This document shows, in pieces, positions 16,338 through 25,812 of a stretch of 64,000 nucleotides of DNA (positions within the stretch are counted from its first letter, which is position 1; the number at the start of each line of letters is the position of its first letter). Source of the DNA: an uncultured archaeon (lineage in GTDB: Archaea; Halobacteriota; Methanosarcinia; Methanosarcinales; Methanoperedenaceae); contig CABMIB010000074.1 in NCBI GenBank assembly GCA_902386135.1, positions 1 through 64,000 on the forward strand, given 5' to 3'. Under the pieces are notes generated by a model, which saw only the letters and a program-made list of their open reading frames with translations, did no database searches and was not told the origin of the DNA. The translations under genes and the position numbers were made by a program.

Positions 16338-17301
16338 TTGCAAAAAAGAATTAAGGAAACGGATATTCTGCAAACTGCCAGAAAGATCTTAGAAGTTAAT
16401 ATGGGTGTAAAGCCTGATGAATCACTACTCATAATAACTGACACTGCAACATCACCTTTGATAGCTCAGGCAATTTTTGATGCCGCCTCCAGCATCGGAT
16501 GTGAGGTTATGCTTATAGAGATGCTTCCTCGTGCCCACTCAGGCATGGAGCCTCCCAAAGCCATTGCAGAGGCTATGAGAAATGTTGATGTTGTGATTGC
16601 ACCGACCAGCAAATCTCTCTCGCATACGCAAGCGCGTACAAAATGCGGCTGCGGTGGAGCGCGTATGGCTACAATGCCTGGAATAACAGAAGAAATGATG
16701 GTCAATGGAGGGATTACTGCTGACTACAAAAAAGTAAGCAAGCTTGTTCTGAACACGCGTTCCATTCTCAGTTCAGCAAAAGAAATCAGAGTGACCACGA
16801 ATCTTGGAACTGACGTTGCTTGAAGTCCGTGGATGCAAGTGGAAAGCTGATACCGGCTTATGCTGAGCTCCCGGATGCTGTATAAATCTTCCTGCCGGCG
16901 AGGTATATGTTGCACCCAAAAATGCAGAGGGAAAAATTGTGGTGGATGGAACCATAAGCGGATTGGGACTTCTTGGTTCCCCGATAGAGATAACAGTGGA
17001 AAATAGGTGCATCAGTGAAATAAAGGGAGAACGTGCAGACGCGCTTATAACACTGATTGATAGTGTCGGGAAATTGGCTTATAATATAGCGGAACTCGGT
17101 TTTGGGCTTAATCCCGATGCAAGAATGATTGGAAATTCGCTTGAAGATGAAAAAGTTGGAGGAACGATACACGTTGGGCTGGGTGACAGCAGCACCATTG
17201 GCGGCGATGTTACGGCTGGGATTCATCTGGATGCTGTTATAACAGAACCGAGGATATTGGATGGCATAGAATTAAAGCTTGAGCACGATGAGAACGGATA
17301 A
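16338..17301 (+). pseudogene. Broken M29-like leucyl aminopeptidase gene
   Basis: Two frames encode consecutive parts of one aminopeptidase-like protein. 16338-16823 gives the N-terminal half (161 residues, ending RVTTNLGTDVA then TGA). The rest continues in the +1 frame: LEVRGCKWKADTGLC, an in-frame TGA, then NLPAGEVYVAP and VVDGTISGLGLL to the stop at 17301. So at least one frameshift and one further stop, or two frameshifts, lie at about 16815-16885. The family is metal-dependent, and both halves are otherwise well preserved. This suggests recent decay or a sequencing or assembly error in this short stretch. Confidence 0.8.
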
Positions 17302-17334
17302 CAGGAACTTCCCACAACCTTAATTAACCAAGCA

Positions 17335-17345
17335 AATTATATAAG
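17335..17345 (+). promoter_or_regulatory. purP: TATA box candidate for purP
   Basis: AATTATATAAG is a good archaeal TATA element 23-33 bases upstream of the purP ATG at 17368, which implies a leaderless or very short-leadered message. Confidence 0.6.
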
Positions 17346-17367
17346 TGTTGCACTACATGGGTGCACA

Positions 17368-18438
17368 ATGGTCGAAACGAAGGAGATACTTGATATTTTA
17401 GAGAACTACGATAAAGATAACATAGCCATAGCCACGGTCTGCTCGCACAGCAGCCTACAGATATTCGATGGCGCACGAAAAGAGGGATTCAGAACCATCG
17501 GTATTTGCATGGGCGCGCCTCCGAAGTTCTACGACGCTTTCCCGAAAGCAAAGCCTGATGAATTTTTTGTCGTAAAAGATTATAAAGAGATCCTGTCAAA
17601 AGCTGATGAACTTGCAGCGAAAAACGCCATAATCATCCCCCATGGCTCTTTTGTGGAATACCTGGGGCCGGAGAATTTCCAGGAACTGCGTCTCCCCACA
17701 TATGGCAACCGCAAGGTGCTTGAATGGGAATCAGACCGGGATATGAGCCGTAATTGGCTTGAGTCTGCTGGGATAAAAATGCCAAAACAGATAAAAAATC
17801 CTGAAGATATCGATTCTCCCATGATGGTGAAATATTACGGAGCGAAGGGCGGCATGGGTTTTTTTGTTGTTAAGAACTACTCGGATTTCAGGAAAAGGAT
17901 CAATCCTGCCGAGAAGTACACGATACAGGAATTTGTCCTTGGGACCCGCTATTACATGCATTATTTTTATTCGCCTATAAAATCGGATGGTTATCAATTG
18001 AGCAAGGGCACGCTTGAACTTCTGGGTATAGACAGGCGCGTGGAATCAAATGCCGATGAGATATTCAGGATAGGTTCGCCTACTGAGCTTGCTGAGGCGG
18101 GGATATATCCCACGTTCGTAGTAACAGGCAACCTGTCCCTTATGATCAGGGAATCTCTCCTTCCCAGGATATTTGAGATGGGAGAGCAGGTGGTTGAAAA
18201 GTCACTTGAGTTGTTCGGGGGCATGATCGGTCCGTTCTGCCTTGAAACGGTAGTGACCGATTCACTTGAGTTGAAGGTGTTCGAGATATCGGCGCGCATA
18301 GTAGCGGGAACGAACCTGTTCATTTCAGGCTCACCGTATTCCGATCTTGTCGATGAAAAACTCTCTATGGGACGGCGTATCGCCCGCGAGATCAGGATGG
18401 CGCGGGATATGGATATGCTTTCAGAGGTGATATCGTGA
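17368..18438 (+). CDS. purP: 5-formaminoimidazole-4-carboxamide ribonucleotide synthetase
   Basis: An ATP-grasp enzyme of 356 residues. It makes FAICAR from AICAR, formate and ATP in archaeal purine synthesis and replaces the folate-dependent PurH transformylase. Family features: TVCSHSSLQIFDGARKEGF near the N-terminus, PMMVKYYGAKGGMGFFVVK as the nucleotide-binding loop, and the metal-binding GPFCLETVVTD and FEISARIVAGTN. The length is standard. It overlaps the next gene by 4 bases, a pairing I would not have predicted from function. Confidence 0.95.
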   Translation: MVETKEILDILENYDKDNIAIATVCSHSSLQIFDGARKEGFRTIGICMGAPPKFYDAFPKAKPDEFFVVKDYKEILSKADELAAKNAIIIPHGSFVEYLGPENFQELRLPTYGNRKVLEWESDRDMSRNWLESAGIKMPKQIKNPEDIDSPMMVKYYGAKGGMGFFVVKNYSDFRKRINPAEKYTIQEFVLGTRYYMHYFYSPIKSDGYQLSKGTLELLGIDRRVESNADEIFRIGSPTELAEAGIYPTFVVTGNLSLMIRESLLPRIFEMGEQVVEKSLELFGGMIGPFCLETVVTDSLELKVFEISARIVAGTNLFISGSPYSDLVDEKLSMGRRIAREIRMARDMDMLSEVIS

Positions 18439-19826
18439 AACCGCAAAAAAATGAATACGATGTTCTAATCGTGGGTGCCGGGCCTGCCGGCATGTTCGCA
18501 GCGGATGAACTTGCAGGAAGAAAGAGTGTACTCGTCATAGACCAGGGACGCGATATAGATGAGCGCGAGTGCAAGATGAAACGCCGGGGAATATGTACGC
18601 ACTGCGACCCGTGCGATATCATGTGCGGCGTCGGCGGGGCAGGGACTTACTCCGATGGCACGCTGAACCTTCGCCCCGACATAGGGGGTGACCTTGCCGA
18701 GCAAACCGGAGACCCCGAATATGCCTGGGAGCTGGTCGACCATGTGGATAAGGTTTTTGTGAAATACGGTGCGCCTGAACAATTGTACATTCCCAAGGGC
18801 GACCAGGTCGAGCAGTTAAAACGCAAAGCTGCGGCTTTCGGAGCAAGGTTCATTGAAATAACCCAGAGGCATATGGGGTCTGATAATGCGCCGAAAGTGA
18901 TAGCTAACTTTGAGAAAGACCTCAAAGACAGGGGTATCGAATTCCTGTTGGATACAATGGTGGAGGATCTAATCATTGAGAAAGGTGCCTGCACGGGAGT
19001 GATACTGAAAGATGGCGGCCAGATAAGATCCAGTTTTACAATAATTGCGCCCGGCAGGGTTGGCGCAAAATGGGTTGACGAAGTTGTAAAGAAACATGAA
19101 ATAAGGGCAAAATACGCCCCGATCGACGTAGGTGTGAGGGTCGAGGTCCCGGGGATTATCATGGACCCGATAACAAAGATCAACCGCGACCCGAAGTTCC
19201 ATATCCAGACAAAGACCTACGATGATTTCGTCAGGACATTCTGTACTAACGAGCATGGCTTTGTTGTCAAGGAAGAGTACGAGGGTTTCATAGCTACTAA
19301 CGGGCATTCCCTGAGGAATTTGCAATCCGAAAATACGAATTTTGCCTTTCTCGTAAGGATAGAACTCACGGAACCCATGGAGAATACCGTGCGCTACGGC
19401 AGGTCGATCGCGAAGCTTGCCACCACCATCGGCGGAGGGAAACCGGTCCTCCAGAGGATGGGCGACCTGCGAAGAGGAAGGCGCAGTACCGAAGAGAGGC
19501 TCAAGAAAAATTCTGTTATCAATACCCTGAAGGACGTTACGCCGGGTGATATTTCAATGGCTCTTCCGCACCGTATTGTTACCGATATCAAGGAAGGGCT
19601 TGAGGTACTGAACGAGATAATTCCCGGAGTGGCATCTGATTCCACGCTCCTCTATGCGCCTGAGGTCAAGTTCTATTCCATGCAGGTGCTGGTTGACAGG
19701 AACATGGAAACCTCGGTCGGGAACCTGTTCGCTGCAGGTGACGGCGCGGGTTTATCGAGGGATATCGTGAACGCGGCGGCGACCGGGGTTATCGCGGCGC
19801 GGGGGATCTTGAAGAAGGGGGGTTGA
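18435..19826 (+). CDS. FAD-dependent dehydrogenase (COG2509 type)
   Basis: A 463-residue flavoprotein with an N-terminal dinucleotide fold VLIVGAGPAGMFAADEL and a second FAD segment LFAAGDGAGLSRDIVNAAATG near the C-terminus. The Cys-rich piece CTHCDPCDIMCGVGGAGTYSDG after residue 50 is typical of this uncharacterised family. The start is GTG at 18435, overlapping purP, so the two are co-translated. The substrate is unknown. A small fragment resembling its last 45 residues occurs again at 20993-21076. Confidence 0.85.
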   Translation: MKPQKNEYDVLIVGAGPAGMFAADELAGRKSVLVIDQGRDIDERECKMKRRGICTHCDPCDIMCGVGGAGTYSDGTLNLRPDIGGDLAEQTGDPEYAWELVDHVDKVFVKYGAPEQLYIPKGDQVEQLKRKAAAFGARFIEITQRHMGSDNAPKVIANFEKDLKDRGIEFLLDTMVEDLIIEKGACTGVILKDGGQIRSSFTIIAPGRVGAKWVDEVVKKHEIRAKYAPIDVGVRVEVPGIIMDPITKINRDPKFHIQTKTYDDFVRTFCTNEHGFVVKEEYEGFIATNGHSLRNLQSENTNFAFLVRIELTEPMENTVRYGRSIAKLATTIGGGKPVLQRMGDLRRGRRSTEERLKKNSVINTLKDVTPGDISMALPHRIVTDIKEGLEVLNEIIPGVASDSTLLYAPEVKFYSMQVLVDRNMETSVGNLFAAGDGAGLSRDIVNAAATGVIAARGILKKGG

Positions 19827-19839
19827 ACCCGAACGGTTT

Positions 19840-20898
19840 TCACCAGCTATAGTCGCCTACAATATAATTTGCATAATAAAGTTTTAAGTATTTTGTATAG
19901 AAAAGAACCGCAACAATATAGGACATAGCGCCGTCATATTTGACAAACGGGTTCATATGATTTGAAATTTCTTCGGTGTTCATTTGCTTGAATTTTTCAA
20001 ACATGTACTTTGATAATTTCGAGTTAAACTTCGAACTTGACCATTTTCTCCTGTACAAATCGGGATTGGCATTTATGACCGCTTCAGCCGCCCATTTACC
20101 GGCGTTCATGCCCGGTCTGATACCACCTTTTGAAAAAGCATTTGCCTGACCCGCAGCCTCACCAACCAATAAAATATTCCCTTTCACAATGTCCCGAACT
20201 CCTCCGAAAGCAATGCTTCTTGATTGTTTTTGCAGTATTTTCCCATCAATCTCTTCTTTATTTAATGACCCGGCAAGTACTCCGATCTTGGTAGTATTTC
20301 CGTTCGCAAAAATCCATTTATAATTACTTTTATAATTTTTATCAAAATAAAATTCCAGTACTCCGTGCACAGGTTCTTTATCGATTATATACTGTGTGGC
20401 AAAGCATATGCTCGGGTCCGGGATGTTAAGCATTTTCCTGACGGTTGAATGCGCACCGTCAGCGCCAATTAGATATTTTGTGCGTAACATGCCTTCATTT
20501 GTTTCTACGATGATTTTATCATCCTTTACCTCAAGACCGAGGAATCTTGAGTTTTTATATTCACCGCCCAATCTTTTGAACTGCTCTATAATGGATTTTA
20601 ACATAATAACGCGGTTCACAAGAAGCCCATGCGCGGGCAGCTCAATCTTGTTCCTGCCAAAAATCTCTCGCACTAAATATATCCTTTCCACAATTCCGTC
20701 AATTACAAGTGGGCTTAATTCGTCTATAGTTATGGCTCGTATAGCTTCACCGCATATTCTATGATATGTATTGTATCGTTCACCTTCCAGTTTATCGATT
20801 AGCAGAACCCTTTTTGATTTGTCGTGATATTTTATGAAGAATGCTGCCGTAGCTCCGGCAGGTCCTGCTCCGACTACAATAACATCGTATTCGTCCAT
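19840..20898 (-). CDS. Geranylgeranyl reductase family flavoprotein
   Basis: A 352-residue FAD enzyme. VIVVGAGPAGATAAFFI is the FAD-binding loop, YLIGADGAHSTVRKML the conserved mid-segment, and ILLVGEAAGQANAFSKGGIRPGMNAG the C-terminal FAD motif. Relatives saturate isoprenoid chains of archaeal lipids, menaquinone or dolichol; the exact substrate cannot be read here. It converges with the preceding FAD gene (13 bases between stops). It lies between that gene and a degenerate fragment of the same family, so it may have been inserted. Confidence 0.85.
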   Translation of the reverse strand: MDEYDVIVVGAGPAGATAAFFIKYHDKSKRVLLIDKLEGERYNTYHRICGEAIRAITIDELSPLVIDGIVERIYLVREIFGRNKIELPAHGLLVNRVIMLKSIIEQFKRLGGEYKNSRFLGLEVKDDKIIVETNEGMLRTKYLIGADGAHSTVRKMLNIPDPSICFATQYIIDKEPVHGVLEFYFDKNYKSNYKWIFANGNTTKIGVLAGSLNKEEIDGKILQKQSRSIAFGGVRDIVKGNILLVGEAAGQANAFSKGGIRPGMNAGKWAAEAVINANPDLYRRKWSSSKFNSKLSKYMFEKFKQMNTEEISNHMNPFVKYDGAMSYIVAVLFYTKYLKLYYANYIVGDYSW

Positions 20899-20992
20899 AG
20901 AATTCTCCGATTTGTTTTATACTTCTTTTCTTATATTTTTTCCGGTATGCAAATAAGCATAGTATCGTTATCCTGACCCATATATTCGAGTA

Positions 20993-21076
20993 ATGGTTGA
21001 TAGGAACATGGAAAATATGATCAATAACCCGTTTGCGTCTGTAGCGGCGCAAGAAATTTTGAAAAAGTCGGGTTAA
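20993..21076 (+). pseudogene. Remnant of the C-terminus of the FAD dehydrogenase at 18435
   Basis: A short frame reads MVDRNMENMINNPF followed by ASVAAQEILKKSG and a TAA. It parallels the end of the 18435 protein, which has LVDRNMETSVGNLF and ends with ATGVIAARGILKKGG, with the middle FAD motif deleted. The match at both ends and in order suggests a decayed partial duplicate. There is no sign of expression. Confidence 0.6.
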
Positions 21077-21130
21077 CAAATCTATTTAGAAACTAGAAAA
21101 ATCTATTCTAATAAATGATGCTATAGAAGA

Positions 21131-21164
21131 TATATAACAAAAATGTTATATAACAAAATTGTTA
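21131..21164. promoter_or_regulatory. Two overlapping palindromes upstream of the CitG-like gene
   Basis: TATATAACA at 21131-21139 and TGTTATATA at 21144-21152 form a perfect 9-bp inverted repeat with a 4-base centre. TAACAAAATTGTTA at 21151-21164 is a second palindrome that shares the end of the first. They end 9 bases before the ATG at 21174 and include a TATA-like core, so they may be an operator for an unidentified regulator. Confidence 0.55.
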
Positions 21165-21173
21165 GATGACCTC

Positions 21174-22073
21174 ATGATTTTATCTCATCCTAAAATAATA
21201 TCATCCCTAATGTCCCCATCCCACATCGCCCGATGCGCGCAGCTCGCAATGCTGCTTGAAGTCTCTGCCACCCCGAAGCCCGGCAACATCGACAGAGACC
21301 ATAACTACACAGACACCCGCTTCGAGCATTTCCTCGCAAGCGCCGTGGGCGTATATCCAGTGCTTGAGAAGGCAGCGCGCTCAAAATCCGGCGTCGGCGC
21401 GCTCATACGTGAAGCCGTAGCAGAAAGCGCGCAGTGGCAGAAAGGCGGCAACACACATTTTGGCGCGTTTATATTGCTCATCCCGCTTGTGATGGCTGCG
21501 GGTAAGTGTGAAAATAAAACATGCCTGAAAGCGCAGGTTAAAAAGGTTGTGAAAGAAACGACCGTGGAGGATGCGATTGAGTTTTACAGGGCTTTCTCCG
21601 AAGCCAGGGTAAAAGTTAAACCTGTGGACGACCTCGATCTTGGCGATGCTGCATCCCTTGACAAAATACGGGCGCAGGGTTTGACTCTTTTTAACATGAT
21701 GGAAATTTCCGGCAGTTATGACATGATAGCGAACGAATGGGTAAATAATTTCCAGAAAACGTTTGAATGCGCCGAGTCGATCAGGAATAAAATCAAAAAG
21801 TATGGCATTAATGACGCCGTAGTTCTCACGTTTATGGAGCTTTTATCCGGCAATAAAGATACCTTTATCCAGACCAAATTTGACAGCAAAAAAGCAGAAG
21901 AGGTCTCCATGCGCGCCAGGGAAATCCTGCAAAATGGTGACATTGATGATATAAGGGATGAGATTCACTCTTTTGATGAGGAACTGTTAAAGGAAGGCAT
22001 CAACCCCGGCTCAACCGCAGATATAATTATTGCAGGATTGTTCGTTGCACTTTTTGAGGGGATGAGATTTTGA
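21174..22073 (+). CDS. CitG-like triphosphoribosyl-dephospho-CoA synthase family protein
   Basis: A 299-residue protein from ATG 21174 (the TTG at 21159 lies inside the palindrome and is unlikely). It has the family motifs ATPKPGNIDRDHNYTDTRFEHF near the N-terminus and QKGGNTHFGAFILLIPL. Archaea lack citrate lyase, and in methylotrophic bacteria this family sits in tetrahydromethanopterin biosynthesis clusters, so a role in methanopterin synthesis is likelier than prosthetic-group synthesis (established gene context, function inferred). It overlaps the DUF447 gene by 4 bases. Confidence 0.85.
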   Translation: MILSHPKIISSLMSPSHIARCAQLAMLLEVSATPKPGNIDRDHNYTDTRFEHFLASAVGVYPVLEKAARSKSGVGALIREAVAESAQWQKGGNTHFGAFILLIPLVMAAGKCENKTCLKAQVKKVVKETTVEDAIEFYRAFSEARVKVKPVDDLDLGDAASLDKIRAQGLTLFNMMEISGSYDMIANEWVNNFQKTFECAESIRNKIKKYGINDAVVLTFMELLSGNKDTFIQTKFDSKKAEEVSMRAREILQNGDIDDIRDEIHSFDEELLKEGINPGSTADIIIAGLFVALFEGMRF

Positions 22074-22645
22074 TTGATATCGAGGAATACGGGATACATG
22101 AAGGGATATCCGAGATTATCCTTACGACCATCTCTCCTGATGGGGTGCCCAATGCTGCGCCAATAGGTTTACACAGGAAGAGCGGAAGGCTTTTTGCCAG
22201 GATTTATAACTCAAAGACATTAGATAATATACTTAGCAAGCCCATCGCTGCAGCGAATATAGTGGATGACCCGGTTTTGTTCGTGCAATCCGCGCTTTCC
22301 AATATTGAACCTGAAAGATTCAAGTTTATTGATGGCTTTCCTTTGCTAAAAGATGCGCTGGGCTGGATTGTTTTTGATTGTATTTGTAAAAAAGGCGGGA
22401 ATCTTTCAGTCGTTGGGCTATCACCTGTAAAAGGAAAAATAATTGAGCGAAAGCTCCAGCCGATAAATCGCGGTTTCAATGCCGTTATAGAGGCTGCGAT
22501 CCATGCCACGAGATATGTGGTCTTGAAAGACCAAAAGTACCTTGATTGCATTGAATATTACAATTCTATCGTCAAAAAATGCGGCGGGGAACGAGAAAAG
22601 GATGCAATGATGTTACTGTACGAGCTTATCGGAAATCCAAAATAA
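22070..22645 (+). CDS. DUF447 family protein, flavin-reductase-like fold
   Basis: A 191-residue protein. GISEIILTTISPDGVPNAAPIGLH is the split-barrel FMN-binding-type N-terminus, and GFNAVIEAAIHATRYVVLKD the conserved later helix. DUF447 proteins recur with CitG-like proteins in methanopterin gene clusters. TTG at 22070 overlaps the previous stop, supporting co-translation. The reaction is not known. Confidence 0.85.
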   Translation: MIDIEEYGIHEGISEIILTTISPDGVPNAAPIGLHRKSGRLFARIYNSKTLDNILSKPIAAANIVDDPVLFVQSALSNIEPERFKFIDGFPLLKDALGWIVFDCICKKGGNLSVVGLSPVKGKIIERKLQPINRGFNAVIEAAIHATRYVVLKDQKYLDCIEYYNSIVKKCGGEREKDAMMLLYELIGNPK

Positions 22646-22655
22646 AATTATAACA

Positions 22656-22733
22656 GAACACGGAATGCACGGATGCGTTTTACAGATGACAAAAATCTGT
22701 GCGCATCCGTCGGATCCGTGTCATCCGTGTTCC
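22656..22733. repeat. Compound hairpin repeat (ATCCGTG-type), possible terminator
   Basis: The left arm GAACACGGAATGCACGGATG is mirrored by CATCCGTGTCATCC-type sequence on the right, ending CCGTGTTC at 22732. Inside, ACAGAT at 22682 pairs with ATCTGT near 22695. The element fills the gap between the DUF447 and secY stops, which converge. It looks like a dispersed intergenic repeat of the kind known from many microbial genomes. No coding potential was seen. Confidence 0.8.
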
Positions 22734-22756
22734 TTTTCCTATCCTACCTTTCTATC

Positions 22757-24241
22757 CTATTCTTTCCCGAAGAAGCTCCTCATCATCGGATGCATCTCCA
22801 TCATCTGCTGGCTGGCGATATCCTCGTACAGCCTGTACATGATGCTCACTGTCAGCAGCAATCCTGTTCCGCCCGCGCCTCCCAGAGTACCGAGAAGGCT
22901 GGCTATGAGTGTGAGAAGCCCTATGAACGCGCCCCCGATAACAGTTACCTTGGGGATGTACCGCAGCATCACACGCTCAAGAGTTCCGCTGCTTCTTCTG
23001 TAGCCTGGTATCTGCATTCCTGACTTCTGTATCTTTTCAGCCACGCTCTTTGCACCCATGCCCGTGGTCTCTATCCAGAACAGGGCGAATATTATTCCGC
23101 CGAATATGAGCATTGCAGCATCAACGAACACATGGAGTCCTATCTGCCAGATTGGAGGCTCCGGCACTCCAAGGCTTGTGAACTTCGATGATACAAGAGA
23201 AGGTATCCAGTCGTTCGGGCTGTTTATCGGAGAGAGATAGTACATAAGACCGCTCACGGGCGTAGCCTGTTTATATTGCCCGAGTAGCGTAATGCCCCTG
23301 CTTGAAAGTATAAGTCCGAGCAGCTGGATATTCGCCTGCAGTGCCCGCACCAGGATCATGGGCAGGACGCTTGCATATATGAGTTTCACGGGGAACCTGC
23401 CTCGTGCGCCCCTTACGGCTGCATGGGCAAGCGGTATTTCAATGCGTGTGCTTTCCACGTACACTACCATGAGGTAGATTATAATAGTACTTATAAGCGC
23501 CAGGATGCCGCCTTTTACAAGTAAAAAGAGTATACCCTGACCTGAAAGGATATAATCAAGCCCGATATTGGATGACGGGCTGGCGATATAAATCCACTTG
23601 GGGATAAGTCCTATCGGGAACCCTGTTTCATCGGCTTTCCAGTTGAATATGCCTGTGACTATCTGCTGCGATACACCCGCGATGATGAACAGTCCTACAC
23701 CTGAGCCTATGCCCCATTTGGAGACGACTTCATCCATGTACAGGATAATAACGCCTCCGATGAATATCTGGATGAACAGTAATAAAGTTATAAAACTCAC
23801 GCTTACGCCAAGCTGCGCAGCAAGCCCGGCATCAGGTCTCATATACCCACCGAGTATCTGCGGCAGTGCTTCAACAGCTACCATTACGAACACAAGCAAC
23901 TTTTGCAGCCCCTGGAATAAAGCCTGTTGATGCGGGTCGCTGAGATCCATTTTAATGACGTTCGCTCCCACAAGTAACTGCAGCACTATTGAAGCTGTTA
24001 CGATCGGTCCTATGCCCAGTACCATCAGCGAGCCTGATGCGCCGGCAAAGAAGGCACGATACAGTTCAAAAAGGTCAATGGAGCTTTTATCCAGCCCGAA
24101 CAAAGGTATGTTCGCAAGAGCAAAATACAGAACAAGGATAGCTAATGTCCATCCTAACTTCTTCTTGAAATGGACATGACCTTCGGGGCGTTTTACTGCT
24201 GGCAGTCTATTCAGCAGGGGTGCAAGACTTTCAAATGCCAT
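22757..24241 (-). CDS. secY: Preprotein translocase subunit SecY
   Basis: The channel-forming subunit of the Sec translocon, 494 residues with about ten transmembrane segments. The N-terminus RLPAVKRPEGHVHFKKKLGWTL, the plug-region sequence and the cytosolic loop near PGYRRSSGTLERVMLRYIPKVT match archaeal SecY. It is the last gene of the ribosomal operon in this window, 5 bases after L15; adenylate kinase, which often follows, is absent here. Confidence 0.96.
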   Translation of the reverse strand: MAFESLAPLLNRLPAVKRPEGHVHFKKKLGWTLAILVLYFALANIPLFGLDKSSIDLFELYRAFFAGASGSLMVLGIGPIVTASIVLQLLVGANVIKMDLSDPHQQALFQGLQKLLVFVMVAVEALPQILGGYMRPDAGLAAQLGVSVSFITLLLFIQIFIGGVIILYMDEVVSKWGIGSGVGLFIIAGVSQQIVTGIFNWKADETGFPIGLIPKWIYIASPSSNIGLDYILSGQGILFLLVKGGILALISTIIIYLMVVYVESTRIEIPLAHAAVRGARGRFPVKLIYASVLPMILVRALQANIQLLGLILSSRGITLLGQYKQATPVSGLMYYLSPINSPNDWIPSLVSSKFTSLGVPEPPIWQIGLHVFVDAAMLIFGGIIFALFWIETTGMGAKSVAEKIQKSGMQIPGYRRSSGTLERVMLRYIPKVTVIGGAFIGLLTLIASLLGTLGGAGGTGLLLTVSIMYRLYEDIASQQMMEMHPMMRSFFGKE

Positions 24242-24246
24242 ATTTT

Positions 24247-24717
24247 TTACTCGGGTTCAGGCGTTTCTGTAGTCTCTGCAGCTTCTCCTGCCGGTTCTAC
24301 TGCTTTCCCTCTGGCTTCATCGATCTTCTGCTTCGCTGTAGATGAGAATTCACTTGCTGTAATAAAGAGCGGTTTTGTCACTTTTCCGCTGCCGAGCACC
24401 TTTTCGATGCCGAGGTTTGCAAGATCGATATGGAACGCATCTCCCTTCTTCTCTGCAACACCGTCTGCCACCAGTTGTTCGATGGCTTCGTCGAGCTCAC
24501 CTACGTTGACAATGGTGCAGTCTTCCGTCATAGCCAGGGGTCTCTTAAAGCCGTGTTTCCCGAAGAGAAGACCGCGCTGCATCGACCTGACAAAGTGATG
24601 CTTACATGTCCCTGCGTTCCCGCGTCCACCGCGGCTTCCTCCGCCCCGCCTGTTCTTATGCGTGCCGTTGCCGAATGTTCTCTTTCCCCTGAACTTCTTT
24701 ATTTTTTGTTTTGCCAT
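24247..24717 (-). CDS. rpl15: Ribosomal protein L15 (uL15)
   Basis: A large-subunit protein of 156 residues. The basic glycine-rich N-terminus ([20 protein letters not shown]) is the long rRNA-binding extension of archaeal L15. The last 15 residues are acidic (Glu/Thr/Pro), an extension shared in style with S3 of this operon. It lies 5 bases from both neighbours, L30 and secY. Confidence 0.95.
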   Translation of the reverse strand: MAKQKIKKFRGKRTFGNGTHKNRRGGGSRGGRGNAGTCKHHFVRSMQRGLLFGKHGFKRPLAMTEDCTIVNVGELDEAIEQLVADGVAEKKGDAFHIDLANLGIEKVLGSGKVTKPLFITASEFSSTAKQKIDEARGKAVEPAGEAAETTETPEPE

Positions 24718-24722
24718 GATTA

Positions 24723-25184
24723 TTACCTCATCCTGTTCAACAGCGAATTTATTTCAGTGCCGTGGTTTCCCAGGTCCCCTCCTTCAAGGAAGGTTCTCTT
24801 GGTACCCCGCAGACCTTTTCTTGCAGGATGCAGCCTGAACACCGGTTTCAGTTTCGGAACTTCGGTTATCAAGGCTTTTCCTTCACAGACAGCCTTAGCA
24901 AGTTCTTCAAACGATTTGAACTTTGTGTTCTCTTTCAGGTACTCTTCTGTCAGGGCTTTCCTGCCTTCGAGTTTTCCCCTGTTCTTCAGCATCTCCGCAA
25001 GGGTTTCAGGATTAACTGTACCCCATGCGATGTAATCCTTTGCTTTACGGATCATGCCCTGGTAATTTGGCGTTTCCGGAATGAGCACACAGTGGTTTAT
25101 CCTGTCAAGGCGCAGCATACTGAGCGTGTCCCTGATATCCTGCCGCGTCTTCACGCCTCCCCTGAGGCGAACTGCTGCGTACAT
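24723..25184 (-). CDS. rpl30: Ribosomal protein L30 (uL30)
   Basis: A 153-residue archaeal L30. The N-terminal ferredoxin-like core [24 protein letters not shown] is followed by the archaeal/eukaryotic C-terminal extension, ending in [17 protein letters not shown]. It directly abuts S5 upstream and L15 downstream in the usual order. Confidence 0.95.
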   Translation of the reverse strand: MYAAVRLRGGVKTRQDIRDTLSMLRLDRINHCVLIPETPNYQGMIRKAKDYIAWGTVNPETLAEMLKNRGKLEGRKALTEEYLKENTKFKSFEELAKAVCEGKALITEVPKLKPVFRLHPARKGLRGTKRTFLEGGDLGNHGTEINSLLNRMR

Positions 25185-25808
25185 TTATTTCACCTTCATA
25201 GTAGTAGTTTTCATAAGCGCATTATAGGTGGCTTTTGCAAAGTTAAGGGTTGTTCTCGTCTCTCCCTCTGCTCTTGCCCATACGTCCTTTATGCCTGCCA
25301 TCTCAAGCACCTTCTTGGCAGTTCCGCCTGATGCCAGTCCGAGTCCGCGCGGGGCAGGTTTAAGCTCTACCTTTACGCTTCCGGCTTTACCCTCTACCCC
25401 GAATGGAACAGTATGTCCAAGACCGCAGCCGCATTCCCATGAGCCGCAGCCTCTTTTAACACCTATGATGTTCATCTTGGCATTGTCTATGGCTTTCCTT
25501 ATCGCGATACCTACCTGGACATCCTTGCCTTCCCCCAGGCCTAAAAAGCCATCTCCATTGCCGACTATCACGGTGGCTCTGAATTTCACTCTTCTTCCTG
25601 AGTAAGTCATTCTCTGGACCATGTTTATATCCAGGACCTCATCCCGTATATCCGGGATCAGGGCATCGACAATCTGAGCCTCTCTGATGGGCAGCCCTGA
25701 TTCGACGGCTTCGCCCATAGTTGTTACCTGCCCTTCCTTGACCAGCTTGCCCAGTCTTGTCTGTGGCATCCATTCTACTTTTTCTTCTTCGAATCCTCTG
25801 TCTCTCAT
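25185..25808 (-). CDS. rps5: Ribosomal protein S5 (uS5)
   Basis: A small-subunit accuracy protein of 207 residues. It contains the double-stranded RNA-binding part [22 protein letters not shown] and the C-terminal domain [19 protein letters not shown]. The length fits archaeal S5. It starts 4 bases after the L18 stop and ends one base before the L30 start. Confidence 0.96.
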   Translation of the reverse strand: MRDRGFEEEKVEWMPQTRLGKLVKEGQVTTMGEAVESGLPIREAQIVDALIPDIRDEVLDINMVQRMTYSGRRVKFRATVIVGNGDGFLGLGEGKDVQVGIAIRKAIDNAKMNIIGVKRGCGSWECGCGLGHTVPFGVEGKAGSVKVELKPAPRGLGLASGGTAKKVLEMAGIKDVWARAEGETRTTLNFAKATYNALMKTTTMKVK

Positions 25809-25812
25809 GTTA

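Noticed and set aside
16870-16900. In-frame TGA in the aminopeptidase gene as a selenocysteine codon
   Set aside because: A frameshift is also needed a few dozen bases earlier, family members have no Cys at that place that I recall, and no selenocysteine element was seen. Damage or sequence error is simpler.
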